Assembly (NCBI GenBank): GCA_028283245.1
Contig: JAPYNU010000070.1
Span: forward strand, 1-37,102
Direction of reading: 5' to 3'
DNA length: 37,102 nt
Source: Candidatus Aldehydirespirator catecholifindens
Lineage (GTDB): Bacteria > Actinomycetota > Acidimicrobiia > Acidimicrobiales > Aldehydirespiratoraceae
Numbering within the stretch: position 1 is the stretch's first letter; each line of letters opens with the position of its first letter. Shown one piece after another: positions 23,064 to 31,256 of this stretch. The notes below the pieces were generated by a model. That model saw only the letters and a list, made by a program, of their open reading frames with translations. It was not told the origin of the DNA and searched no databases. Made by a program: the position numbers and the translations under genes.

Positions 23064-24308
23064 TCAGTCGACCGGCCTGCAACTGCGCTGTTCAAGCACG
23101 ATCTTGCCGTTTTCGAAAGCCAGAGCCGCTTCGCCTGCGACCAGCTTACGCAGCGGCTCGCCGATCATCTCCGCGCGCCAGCCGTGTGCTAGTCGTGCGT
23201 CAGCGTCGCTACGGATCAGCGCCTCAATGTCGGCTCGTGTGGCCAGCAACGACGGTTCGATCTTTTGATCCCGAGCGAGTTGGCTGACCCACGCTGTCAC
23301 CAGACCCACCGCCGGTCGCAGACGATCCACTGCTTCGGAGCGCGCCTCACGCTTGGGTGGCGGCCGCCAGGTCGACTCCAACCCTTCAGCAACCGCTGCA
23401 AGTATGGCTTTACCAAGCCGACCACGAGCTATGCCCTCACCAACACCACGCGCCTCAGCCAGCTGCTTGATTGTTTGAGGCGCAGTCTGCGCGATTGACA
23501 CTAACGCCACATCCGACAGCACATGACGCACCGGATGATTGATCTCCGCAGCACGCAGCTCACGCCATTTTGCTAGCTCGCGCACTACGGGCAGGTCACG
23601 TCGGCGTAGATGTTTCGCTTCTTTGAGCCGCATCCATGCGTCCTCGGGCTTTAGCCGCTCCTGATTGCGTTGCAACAGCAGCTCGAACTCCGTTTCGGCC
23701 CATTGACTGCGGCCCAAACTGTCTAGGCGGTTTGAGAGTCTTTCGTGGATTTCTAGTAAATGCATCACATCGCCTGCTGCGTAAGCAAGCTGCGATGCTT
23801 TAAGCGGGCGAACCAGCCAATCAGTGAGCCGGGCACCTTTGGGCGGTTTCCAGCCGATCTCGCTTTCGTAGAGCGCCGACAGTGCAGGGGTGCCGAGCCC
23901 AAGGAAACCAGCCGCAATCTGTGTATCAAAAATATGCTGCGGCCCGATGCCACAGTTGTCTTCAAGCACTTCCAGATCCTGTAAAGCAGCGTGAGCCACC
24001 ATCAATCCACCTGCTTCAAAAACCTCGGCCAGCGCTTTTATGTCCACCGCCAGCGGATCAACCAACACCAGATCTTTAGGCCAGGCGATCTGTATCAGCG
24101 CGACCTGCGGTTTGTAGGTGCGCTCACGATGAAATTCGGTGTCAAGGGCATAGCGAGGCTCAGCAGCCAGCGACTTGATCACGTCTTTGAGCGCTGTGTC
24201 AGAGTCGACGTAGCGATAAGGCTTAGGCTGCGCCATACCTGCTTGGGGTGAGCTGCGTCTTGGCCGCCGCGAAGGTGGCTGCTGGCCTGATCCTGGGAGC
24301 TGTTTCAT
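23064..24308 (-). CDS. rnd: RNase D-like 3'-5' exonuclease with HRDC domain
   Basis: This 414-residue protein combines a DEDD-type exonuclease domain (about residues 35-205) with an HRDC domain (about 240-320), as in ribonuclease D, which trims 3' ends of tRNA and other stable RNAs. The metal-binding acids are visible in YALDTEFHRERTY, in MVAHAALQDLEVL, and in YAAGDVMHLLEI with the Tyr-x3-Asp spacing. The N-terminal 30 residues are basic and proline-rich. The start overlaps the MobA-like gene as ATGA. Actinobacterial copies are often annotated simply as RNase D, and true substrates here are unknown. Confidence 0.9.
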   Translation of the reverse strand: MKQLPGSGQQPPSRRPRRSSPQAGMAQPKPYRYVDSDTALKDVIKSLAAEPRYALDTEFHRERTYKPQVALIQIAWPKDLVLVDPLAVDIKALAEVFEAGGLMVAHAALQDLEVLEDNCGIGPQHIFDTQIAAGFLGLGTPALSALYESEIGWKPPKGARLTDWLVRPLKASQLAYAAGDVMHLLEIHERLSNRLDSLGRSQWAETEFELLLQRNQERLKPEDAWMRLKEAKHLRRRDLPVVRELAKWRELRAAEINHPVRHVLSDVALVSIAQTAPQTIKQLAEARGVGEGIARGRLGKAILAAVAEGLESTWRPPPKREARSEAVDRLRPAVGLVTAWVSQLARDQKIEPSLLATRADIEALIRSDADARLAHGWRAEMIGEPLRKLVAGEAALAFENGKIVLEQRSCRPVD

Positions 24309-25018
24309 GAGTCTTGGATGGCTGCGCCTAAGGGCAAATCGCCGGGCCGGTCTGCGTCACCAAACCAGGACGATCCTGGCACTTCGACCGTCGTGGTTCG
24401 CAGCCTCCGTGACGCTTCACGCGGTGCTCGCATGCCTGCGGAAAACATCTGCGACAAAGCGTTGAGGCAACTGCTGCGCCAAAGCGCGTGCATCCACTGG
24501 GGTATACCGTCACCTAACGGCACGATCACCTGAGCCTCACGCATTTCGGGTTCGTCGCAGTCTGCCGCTGCTTGCAGCAAGAGCTTGATCGAAGCCGAGT
24601 CGGGTGACAATAAGTCGCAGGGTAGAGTCACAATCCCGCCGAGGCGCGAACCTTCGGCTCTGGGAGCTGACCTGCTTGCTGTGGGGCTGATCTTTGCTGC
24701 GGGGCTGATCTCCTGCGTTTTTTGCGCCTGCGGTGTTTGAAACCCGTTAAGGTTTCTCAAAGCGGTAAGCACCGCTCCTAGCGGCCCTTCACCGGGATGA
24801 TCGTCGGCCAGTGTCGTCAACCCCATCGCCTTGAAGCGCGGGGTGTCGCCTCCCACCACTACCGTGGTTTGAGCCCCTGCGTTTTGCAGCGCTCGCACTG
24901 CTCGCAACACCATCGGCTCACCATGCACAGCAATAAAGGCTTTGTCGGTGCCCATCCGCGAACTCTCTCCGCCAGCCAGCACCGCACCCATGCAGCCGTA
25001 GCTGCCAGGGTCATTCAC
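24305..25018 (-). CDS. mobA: MobA-like molybdenum cofactor guanylyltransferase
   Basis: This 237-residue protein has the nucleotidyltransferase start LAGGESSRMGTDKAF and the aspartate motif LPCDLL, consistent with MobA, which adds GMP to molybdopterin. Between residues about 95 and 125 lies an insertion rich in Ala, Pro, Ser and Gln that includes short DNA repeats (GGGGCTGATCT-like units around 24676-24712), making the protein longer than the usual 190-200. No other molybdenum cofactor gene is in the window, so another sugar- or nucleotide-transfer role is possible. The GTG start overlaps the DUF3151 gene by eight bases. Confidence 0.8.
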   Translation of the reverse strand: MNDPGSYGCMGAVLAGGESSRMGTDKAFIAVHGEPMVLRAVRALQNAGAQTTVVVGGDTPRFKAMGLTTLADDHPGEGPLGAVLTALRNLNGFQTPQAQKTQEISPAAKISPTASRSAPRAEGSRLGGIVTLPCDLLSPDSASIKLLLQAAADCDEPEMREAQVIVPLGDGIPQWMHALWRSSCLNALSQMFSAGMRAPREASRRLRTTTVEVPGSSWFGDADRPGDLPLGAAIQDS

Positions 25019-25463
25019 CGGCTAGTTCAGACGGCGGCCACTCGGGATCAAGTTGCAGCAGAAACACCGCGCAGCGTTGCGCTTCGTCGTCTTCGCCGAT
25101 GGCGATTGCTAGACGTTGCAAGCCGCTAAGTGAGCGCAAAAACCCGCGGTTTGTTTGATGCTGCCAGCGGACATACCCCGACCCGCGCCAGCCGCCAGCT
25201 CGTAAGCGATCCAAGCCGCGGTGATATCCGGCCCTGAACGCAGCGTAGGCAAGTGCTGGTGTGGCTTCGCTCGCTTCAAGGCTCTCGCCAAGTGACGCCC
25301 ACGCTTCTAGGCACTTGGGCCAGCGAATGCAGACAGACCCGAAAGCAGTCACTAGGTCGCTGCTTGCAGCGGCTTCGGTCAGCGCGGCGAGCACTTCCTC
25401 GGGTTCAGGTATCAGCACCGTCTCGGGCGGTCCATGCGAAAGCAAAGAAATAGGATCATTCAT
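25011..25463 (-). CDS. DUF3151 family protein
   Basis: This 150-residue soluble protein matches the actinobacterial DUF3151 family through AFRAGYHRGLDRLRAGGWRG and the later TNRGFLRSLSGLQRLA, with a helical TPR-like pattern (WASLGESLEA). Its function is unknown. I chose the ATG at 25463; a TTG one codon earlier is also open. It is the first gene of the DUF3151-mobA-rnd operon, and all three genes overlap. The 242-base gap upstream holds no gene I can support. Confidence 0.85.
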   Translation of the reverse strand: MNDPISLLSHGPPETVLIPEPEEVLAALTEAAASSDLVTAFGSVCIRWPKCLEAWASLGESLEASEATPALAYAAFRAGYHRGLDRLRAGGWRGSGYVRWQHQTNRGFLRSLSGLQRLAIAIGEDDEAQRCAVFLLQLDPEWPPSELAGE

Positions 25464-25705
25464 CAACTAGCAGCCTAGTTGTCAGTTTCTAGTTGTAAGT
25501 TCGCATGGGCCTGCCAGCGCGTGAGTTAGGTGTTGCGCCTATGGCTGTGTCGAACGCCTCAAGAGGTACCCATTTTTGTGTTGATCCTGTCAGCGGTGAT
25601 GTCAGGGGTTGATGCCAGCACACGATGAGGCAACGGCGGGCACTGTTAGGGCGAGTACTGTTGAAGGGTGCCTCCTAACCGATACAGCTAGTCGGCGATT
25701 ACCTA

Positions 25706-25900
25706 GTGCTAAGCGATTGGATTGACGGTGTGCAACTGCCGAACATTGTCATCGTTGCGGGTGCTGTGGCGCTGGTGCTCGGAATTCTGTTGATCCGCAT
25801 AGTGAGGCGGCTTGTGGTGCGATTGCTGCTGATAGTGGTGATCGCAGCTTCGGCTGTGGCACTACTTTGGCAGGGCAGCAACCTATGGGACACGCTCTAG
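25706..25900 (+). CDS. Small membrane protein, convergent with pyruvate kinase
   Basis: This 64-residue protein is nearly all membrane helix. A first segment (IVIVAGAVALVLGILLIRIV) and a second (LLLIVVIAASAVALLW) are separated by a short arginine-rich turn, RRLVVR, giving a hairpin with the turn in the cytoplasm. The start is GTG. The last 18 bases overlap the end of pyruvate kinase on the other strand. I do not recognise a family. The strongly biased hydrophobic composition supports a real gene. Confidence 0.55.
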   Translation: MLSDWIDGVQLPNIVIVAGAVALVLGILLIRIVRRLVVRLLLIVVIAASAVALLWQGSNLWDTL

Positions 25901-27313
25901 ACGCAGCACGTTGGCGCTGCGCGAGCGGTTGTCAGCACCAGCCAGCACCGCCACGATCTCACCAGAGCGCACATAGTCGCGTTCTCGTGCCACAGCCACA
26001 GCTTGGCGGACCATCTCATCGTTAGAGCCGCGATCTTTCACCAGCACAGGCGTGGTACCCCAACTCAGCGTCAGCTGCTGGGCGGTGCGTTCATTGTGCG
26101 ACATTCCGATAATGCGAGCCTGGGGCCTGAAGCGAGCCATTGACCGCACCGTGAATCCGGTACCCGAAATAGCCAAAATAGTGGAGATGCCTAGTTCGCC
26201 AGCGGCTCTCCACGCTGCCATGGTCATAGCATCGGTGATCGCCGTGGCGTCGTGGCTTGAGTCTGTCATGCGTAGCTCTGCGAGACGCTCCGCCCAACTC
26301 TCATAATCGAACTCTTCGTCGGCTCTCTGAGCGATCCGGTTCATGGTGCGCACCACGTTGGCCGGATCAGCACCCACTGCGGTTTCACCTGAGAGCATCA
26401 ACGCAGAAGAACCATCGAACACGGCGTTGGCCACGTCGGACGCTTCGGCTCGGGTGGGTGACGGGCGCGACACCATCGACTCCAACATCTGCGTAGCGGT
26501 AATCACCGGGCACCCACGAGCGATGCACTGCTGGATGATCTGCTTTTGCAGATGCGGCAGTTCTTCGATGCTGCATTCGCTGCCTAAGTCGCCGCGAGCT
26601 ACCATCACCGACCCGGCAGCATCAATAATCCCCGTCAAGTTCTGAACGGCTGCACGAGTCTCAATCTTGGCGCAAAGCAGCGGACCGCGGGGATGAGGTT
26701 CAGTGCCGACACGGCGAATGTCGTGCGCCGAACGCACAAACGAGATCGCCACCATGTCCACCCCTAGTTCGGTGAACGCATCCAGTGCCACGAAATCGGC
26801 TGGGGTAGGTGTCGAAATCCGCAGGCGGTCAGCAGGAATATGCACACCGGGACAACCTGACAGCAAGCCGCCATGCACGACACGCACCTTTAGACGATCA
26901 CCGCCTTTGTCGACCACGTTGAGCATCACCCGACCGTCGCCCATGTCTAGTGTGTCGCCCACCAGCACATCCTCAAGCAAACCTTCGTAGTCGACTTCGA
27001 TGACGTTTTCGTTGGAACTGCTCGATCCGACCACCATCTCCACGGTGGTGTCGGCATGGAACGCAACGGACGTGTCGCCGAAACTGGCGGCACGGACTTT
27101 AGGTCCAGGCAGGTCAACTAGGATTCCTACGGGCCGACCCACTTCGGCTGAGACTTTGCGGAGCCGCTGATAACGCTCAATCGCCTCATCAAGAGTGCCG
27201 TGCGCCAAGCCGATACGAGCCACATCCATGCCCGCAGCCATCATGTCAGCCAGCGTGGACTCGCTTTCGCTGGCTGGTCCTATTGTGGCGACAATCTTGG
27301 TGCGACGTTGCAT
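25883..27313 (-). CDS. pyk: Pyruvate kinase
   Basis: This 476-residue glycolytic enzyme converts phosphoenolpyruvate and ADP to pyruvate and ATP. RRTKIVATIGPAS at the start, the substrate and metal-site stretch MVARGDLGSECS, the active-site ITATQMLESM followed by PTRAEASDVANAVFDG, and MLSGETAVG are all intact. The length fits standard bacterial pyruvate kinase without the extra C-terminal domain. The ATG at 27313 lies 52 bases from the divergently placed phosphodiesterase gene, so their promoters must share a very short space. Confidence 0.97.
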   Translation of the reverse strand: MQRRTKIVATIGPASESESTLADMMAAGMDVARIGLAHGTLDEAIERYQRLRKVSAEVGRPVGILVDLPGPKVRAASFGDTSVAFHADTTVEMVVGSSSSNENVIEVDYEGLLEDVLVGDTLDMGDGRVMLNVVDKGGDRLKVRVVHGGLLSGCPGVHIPADRLRISTPTPADFVALDAFTELGVDMVAISFVRSAHDIRRVGTEPHPRGPLLCAKIETRAAVQNLTGIIDAAGSVMVARGDLGSECSIEELPHLQKQIIQQCIARGCPVITATQMLESMVSRPSPTRAEASDVANAVFDGSSALMLSGETAVGADPANVVRTMNRIAQRADEEFDYESWAERLAELRMTDSSHDATAITDAMTMAAWRAAGELGISTILAISGTGFTVRSMARFRPQARIIGMSHNERTAQQLTLSWGTTPVLVKDRGSNDEMVRQAVAVARERDYVRSGEIVAVLAGADNRSRSANVLRLERVP

Positions 27314-27365
27314 GGCTTCAGGCTACAAGCATCACCGTGCCGACCTGTGGATAAGTTCCTGGTTG

Positions 27366-28190
27366 ATGTCTGTGCATCCGTATCTTGATGTGGAGGGGCC
27401 TATCGCCTTCGCACATCGTGGTGGTGCTGAAGAGTTCCCTGAGAACACGTTGCGGGCTTTTCGCCATAGCGTGAACATCGGTTTCACTCATGTGGAAACC
27501 GACGTTCACGCCACAGCCGACGGAGTTGCGGTGGCCTTCCATGATGCCACTCTCGACCGAGTCACCGACGGGCGCGGTGCCATCAGCAGCCTTGACTGGC
27601 AACAAGTGCGCCAGGCTCGGGTGGCTGGCACCGATCCGATCATGCGCCTAGACGAACTGCTAGAGGAACTGCCTCACACCAGGATCAACATTGACCCCAA
27701 AAGCGATGCCGCCATCGCACCGTTGGCGGAGGTAATCAGAAGGACCGCTGCGGTTGAAAGGGTCTGCGTGTGCTCGTTCTCGGACTATCGCACCCGGCAA
27801 GTGCGCAACCGCATTGAGGGCTGGCTCTGTACCGGTGCTGGACCCCGCGGAATCGTGCGTCTGCTCGCGGCTAGTGCCCCTACGCGCCTGCCGTGGCCGA
27901 GGGCTTTCGACTTCCAGGCCGCTCAAGTGCCGACAAAACTCCGAGGCGTGCCGGTGATCCGGCCCGCTTTCCTAGCTGCGGCGAAGCGTCACGGTGTAGC
28001 GGTGCATGTATGGACCATCGACACCGCTGCTGAAATGCATCGCCTGCTTGATATGGGTGTCGACGGCATTATGACCGACCGGCCTTCGGTGCTGCGCAAC
28101 GTGATGATCCAGCGCGGCCACTGGAAGCCTTACCCCTCCTCGAAACAAGACCGTAGACCTTTAGAGCAGCTAAGTCCGACGCTTGGGTAG
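27366..28190 (+). CDS. Glycerophosphodiester phosphodiesterase
   Basis: This enzyme of about 274 residues hydrolyses glycerophosphodiesters to glycerol 3-phosphate and an alcohol. The catalytic HRG is in AFAHRGGAEEFPENTLRAF, the metal-binding ETD in HVETDVHATADG and the second His in VAFHDATLDRVT. Late motifs are VHVWTIDT and GVDGIMTDRP. There is no signal peptide, so it should be cytoplasmic. I chose the ATG at 27366; an ATG at 27312 in frame would overlap the pyruvate kinase start. Confidence 0.9.
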   Translation: MSVHPYLDVEGPIAFAHRGGAEEFPENTLRAFRHSVNIGFTHVETDVHATADGVAVAFHDATLDRVTDGRGAISSLDWQQVRQARVAGTDPIMRLDELLEELPHTRINIDPKSDAAIAPLAEVIRRTAAVERVCVCSFSDYRTRQVRNRIEGWLCTGAGPRGIVRLLAASAPTRLPWPRAFDFQAAQVPTKLRGVPVIRPAFLAAAKRHGVAVHVWTIDTAAEMHRLLDMGVDGIMTDRPSVLRNVMIQRGHWKPYPSSKQDRRPLEQLSPTLG

Positions 28191-28696
28191 CGGATGGCTG
28201 TGGTTTAGCTGTGCATAAACCAGTGGCAGGGCTTGATAACCAGCAACTCAACTGGGGATGAGCTACAGATTTTGGGGATTTCTTGGCAATGCTGGTGGAT
28301 TTCTATGGGGATTTCGCTTTTTCGGGTTGACACAGCAACAGCAAAGCTCCATGATGTGCATCGTCCGAAGTGAGCAGTCGCAGAGGTGCCCCAACCGGAA
28401 TCTAGGGCTTAGGCCCGAGGTCCCGGCTAGGAACTTCATCGGCGGTCCACAGAGGACAAAACCCATCGGCAAGAGTTACCTCCACCGGTCATCTTGAGCC
28501 GCTGGGAACCTGCCTCAACAGTGTTGCTGAATCTCTTGAGATGATGCGACCGAAGCAGGTCAGTCGGAGCCCCGAGAAGTTGAGCGGCGAAAGTCGTGAG
28601 GCTACTCGGGGCTCCTTCGCGCCAAGGCATAAAAGCGTAAAAGTTCAAGAGCATGCAAGGGTCAAGAAACACTGCACTGAGAGCAGTGAAGACGGT
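28191..28696. other. 506-base convergent intergenic region with no supported gene
   Basis: This gap lies between two convergent genes. The longest open frames (for example 28436-28672 on the minus strand) have no ribosome-binding site and no family-like sequence. It holds a perfect 11-bp stem with a branched loop at 28566-28615, GGGGATTT repeats near 28265-28315, and several GC-rich self-complementary stretches. I could not match it to tmRNA, RNase P RNA, SRP RNA or a riboswitch. An unknown structured RNA or a decayed gene are both possible. Confidence 0.5.
28566..28615. ncRNA. Strong stem-loop, possible structured RNA or terminator
   Basis: GGAGCCCCGAG (28566-28576) and CTCGGGGCTCC (28605-28615) are exact reverse complements. 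The 28-base loop contains a second small stem, CGGC-GAAA-GTCG, closed by a GNRA tetraloop. No T-run follows on either strand, so this is not a textbook terminator. The GNRA loop favours a folded RNA element. Confidence 0.45.
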
Positions 28697-29644
28697 CTAG
28701 AAGTAGATGATCTCTGAGGCTCGCTCAGCTACTTCGTCAAGGTCGCCGGTCCAAGCCCGACTCGACAGATACTTCCAGCCGCCATCACACACTATGAACA
28801 CCACAGTTCCTGAAGTGATCCGCTCAGCCACACGCAACGCCCCCGCCAAAGTAGCCCCCGACGAAATGCCCGCAAAAATCCCTGCGTCAGCCAGTTTCCG
28901 GGTGTGCTCGACCGACTCGCGTGGTCGCACGATGCGTTTGCCGTCAAGCAAGTCCACGCCGCCCCACTTTTCATAAACCGGCGGAATGAACCCGTCGTCA
29001 AGGTTGCGCAGCCCGTCAACCATCTCCCCCGCTGGCGACTCCACAGCAAAAACCTTGATGTCGGGATGTTCCTCTTTGAGATAGGTGCCCACACCCATCA
29101 AAGTGCCGCTAGTGCCCAGACCACCCACAAAATGGGTTACATCGGGAACATCTCTAAGAATCTCCGGCCCGGTGGTTTCGTAATGAACCCGAGGGTTGGC
29201 TTCGTTGCCGTATTGATAAAGGAACACCCAGTCGGGATGCTCCAGGGCCATCTGCTGTGACAGACGCACCGCTCCGTTGGATCCCTCAGCTCCAGGCGAC
29301 AGGATTATCTCGGCACCGAACACTTCCAGCATGGCACGCCGCTCTGGCGAAGTGTTCTCGGGCATGACCACCGTGATCTGATAGCCACGTATACGGGCAA
29401 TCATCGCCAGCGAGATTCCAGTGTTGCCCGATGAGGGCTCCAGAATCTGCTTGCCAGGACCGAGAGTTCCGTCGGCTTCGGCCTCTAACACCATGGCTTT
29501 GGCGGTGCGATCCTTGACCGATCCAGTGGGATTAGCGCTTTCAAGTTTGGCTACTACACGCACCGCTGGATTAGGGCTCAACTGTGAAACGTCCACAGTC
29601 GGCGTGTTGCCGATCAAGTCCAGAGCATCTTGCTTGACAGTCAT
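28697..29644 (-). CDS. cysM: Cysteine synthase, CysM type (CysO-dependent class likely)
   Basis: This 315-residue PLP enzyme replaces the leaving group of an activated serine with sulfur. Lys44 in NPTGSVKDRT is the PLP lysine, SSGNTG binds the substrate, and GGLGTSGTLMG holds the phosphate of PLP. The C-terminal DGGWKYLSSRAWTGDLDE matches Mycobacterium tuberculosis CysM, which uses O-phosphoserine and the thiocarboxylated carrier CysO. GLRNLDDGF also aligns with the segment implicated in phosphoserine recognition there. A Mec-like JAMM gene lies 2.7 kb away, but no CysO gene is visible. O-acetylserine-dependent activity remains an alternative. Confidence 0.9.
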   Translation of the reverse strand: MTVKQDALDLIGNTPTVDVSQLSPNPAVRVVAKLESANPTGSVKDRTAKAMVLEAEADGTLGPGKQILEPSSGNTGISLAMIARIRGYQITVVMPENTSPERRAMLEVFGAEIILSPGAEGSNGAVRLSQQMALEHPDWVFLYQYGNEANPRVHYETTGPEILRDVPDVTHFVGGLGTSGTLMGVGTYLKEEHPDIKVFAVESPAGEMVDGLRNLDDGFIPPVYEKWGGVDLLDGKRIVRPRESVEHTRKLADAGIFAGISSGATLAGALRVAERITSGTVVFIVCDGGWKYLSSRAWTGDLDEVAERASEIIYF

Positions 29645-29746
29645 CGCCGCACCCCGCAGTGAGTTCGGTGGCAGTTAATCGCTGACATGATCTCAGTGAC
29701 TCAAAGCAGCCGATCATTGAAGCAGCTAACCACGAATGATCAGCAG

Positions 29747-31207
29747 CTAATCCCGAGTGATTCGCTCAAGATTATACCGTTGCGCCAAGAGGACAGCGGC
29801 AGGCACAGTCAGCGTGCATAGCAAAGCCATCGTTGCGAGAGACCAGGAATACGCCGCACCTAAGGCATCGGCCACAGCGGCATCCACCACCACATCGGAG
29901 TCTCCCAGCAGGTCACGCACGAGTTCGGTGTCGCCAGTGCGGCGATCTACAGCCCAGAAGATCACAAGCCCAGCAAGTGCAGCCCCGTAAGCAAATCCCA
30001 GCGAACGCAGAAAATGATGCGCCGAACTGATCCGACCCATTTCGCGAGGCTCGGCGCGGCCCTGCAACAGCGCCATGCTTGACGTGCTGATTGTGCCAAT
30101 GCCCCAGCCGATGCAAGCGAACATCGTCAAAACCACCACCACGGGAGCTTCGACACCCACCGCAATAGTCGCAGAAATCGCTGAGGTTGAGATGATGACA
30201 GCGCCGATCAGCGAAACAGTTGACGCATGTAGGCGCTGCTGCATAGCGCCAGACACCCATGATGCTGTTGACCAGCCCAACGTCGGCCAAAGCACTGCGA
30301 AAGCCGCAAAAGCAGCAGAGGAGCCGCGCCCAGCCTTCAAATACAGTGGCAAAAACACGCCAGCGCCTGTGCCGCCAGCCATCGTCAAAGCGCCAAGCAG
30401 ATGGATGTTGCGCCACTGCCCGCCAATAATATGGCTGAGGCGCACCACCGGTGCCACAGCGCGTTTAGCGTGACGCGCGTAGCCGACACATAGCAGCGCC
30501 GCTGCGACCAACAGTCCGGCGCTATACCAACTCACTGCTGATGTAGCCAAAAGTAGCGACACTGTTAGAGCGCTCAAGGTGGCTAAACCTCGCCGGTCGA
30601 GCGGGTCAGTCGCAGCCTGATGAGCCTGCGACGGCAGTCGTCGCCAACCTACTATGGCTGCTGCAACAGCCACGGGAAGATTGCAGGCGAACACGGCTCG
30701 CCAGCCGAGGGTGCTCACCAACAAAGCGGCCAGCGCCGGGCCACCGATGCTCATCACTCCCCACACCGACGAGAACATCGCGTAAGCCCAAGGGCGTACC
30801 GTGTCGTCGTAGATCAGCCCAATACAAGCGAACGCGGTGCCGATCAGGGCACCGCCTCCCAAGCCTTGCAATATCCGTGCCACTATCAGTAGTTCCATGG
30901 TGGGTGCCACTGCGCAAAGCGCGGAGCAGACCAGAAACGCCATCACCGTCACACGAAAGGCTCGCCGCGCTCCAGTGCCGTCAATGAAAGGACCCACGGC
31001 AAGCACAGCGATGGCGGCGGCCAGCAGTTCAGCAGTAACCACCCAGGGCAGCAAAGCCACCCGACCTAGATCGTCGCCGATGTCGGGGAGTGCTGCAGTC
31101 ACCGAAAGGTTGTTGTATGAGGCCATGGCCACAGTGCTGATTAGCGCTGCCGACACGGCCCGGTAACGAGGCCCTAACAACACCCGAACTCCGCTGCCTG
31201 TCACCAC
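29747..31207 (-). CDS. MFS transporter, DHA2-like
   Basis: This 486-residue membrane protein is a major facilitator superfamily member with roughly 12-14 membrane helices. The N-terminal half shows ARILQGLGGGALIGTAFACIG and GPALAALLVSTLGWRAVFACN, the pattern of drug/proton antiporters with the 14-helix layout. The substrate is unknown. The start is GTG. It diverges from the alpha/beta hydrolase gene across 49 bases holding an inverted-repeat operator candidate, which suggests joint regulation, although no regulator gene is nearby. Confidence 0.85.
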   Translation of the reverse strand: MVTGSGVRVLLGPRYRAVSAALISTVAMASYNNLSVTAALPDIGDDLGRVALLPWVVTAELLAAAIAVLAVGPFIDGTGARRAFRVTVMAFLVCSALCAVAPTMELLIVARILQGLGGGALIGTAFACIGLIYDDTVRPWAYAMFSSVWGVMSIGGPALAALLVSTLGWRAVFACNLPVAVAAAIVGWRRLPSQAHQAATDPLDRRGLATLSALTVSLLLATSAVSWYSAGLLVAAALLCVGYARHAKRAVAPVVRLSHIIGGQWRNIHLLGALTMAGGTGAGVFLPLYLKAGRGSSAAFAAFAVLWPTLGWSTASWVSGAMQQRLHASTVSLIGAVIISTSAISATIAVGVEAPVVVVLTMFACIGWGIGTISTSSMALLQGRAEPREMGRISSAHHFLRSLGFAYGAALAGLVIFWAVDRRTGDTELVRDLLGDSDVVVDAAVADALGAAYSWSLATMALLCTLTVPAAVLLAQRYNLERITRD

Positions 31208-31213
31208 CTGAAA

Positions 31214-31247
31214 CTATCGGCGCTGGCACGTCGATAGAAGCCGATAG
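31214..31247. promoter_or_regulatory. Inverted-repeat operator candidate between MFS and hydrolase genes
   Basis: CTATCGGC (31214-31221) and GCCGATAG (31240-31247) are perfect reverse complements 18 bases apart. A third CGATAG lies between them at 31232-31237. The element fills most of the 49-base divergent gap, so a bound regulator would affect both genes. Confidence 0.5.
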
Positions 31248-31256
31248 AAATAGCCG

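Noticed and set aside
28436..28672. 78-codon minus-strand open frame in the convergent gap
   Set aside because: There is no ribosome-binding site or recognisable domain, and its DNA overlaps the strong hairpin region.
28191..28696. tmRNA, RNase P RNA, SRP RNA or riboswitch in the convergent gap
   Set aside because: The diagnostic conserved sequences of these RNAs are absent, and a riboswitch has no downstream gene in either direction.
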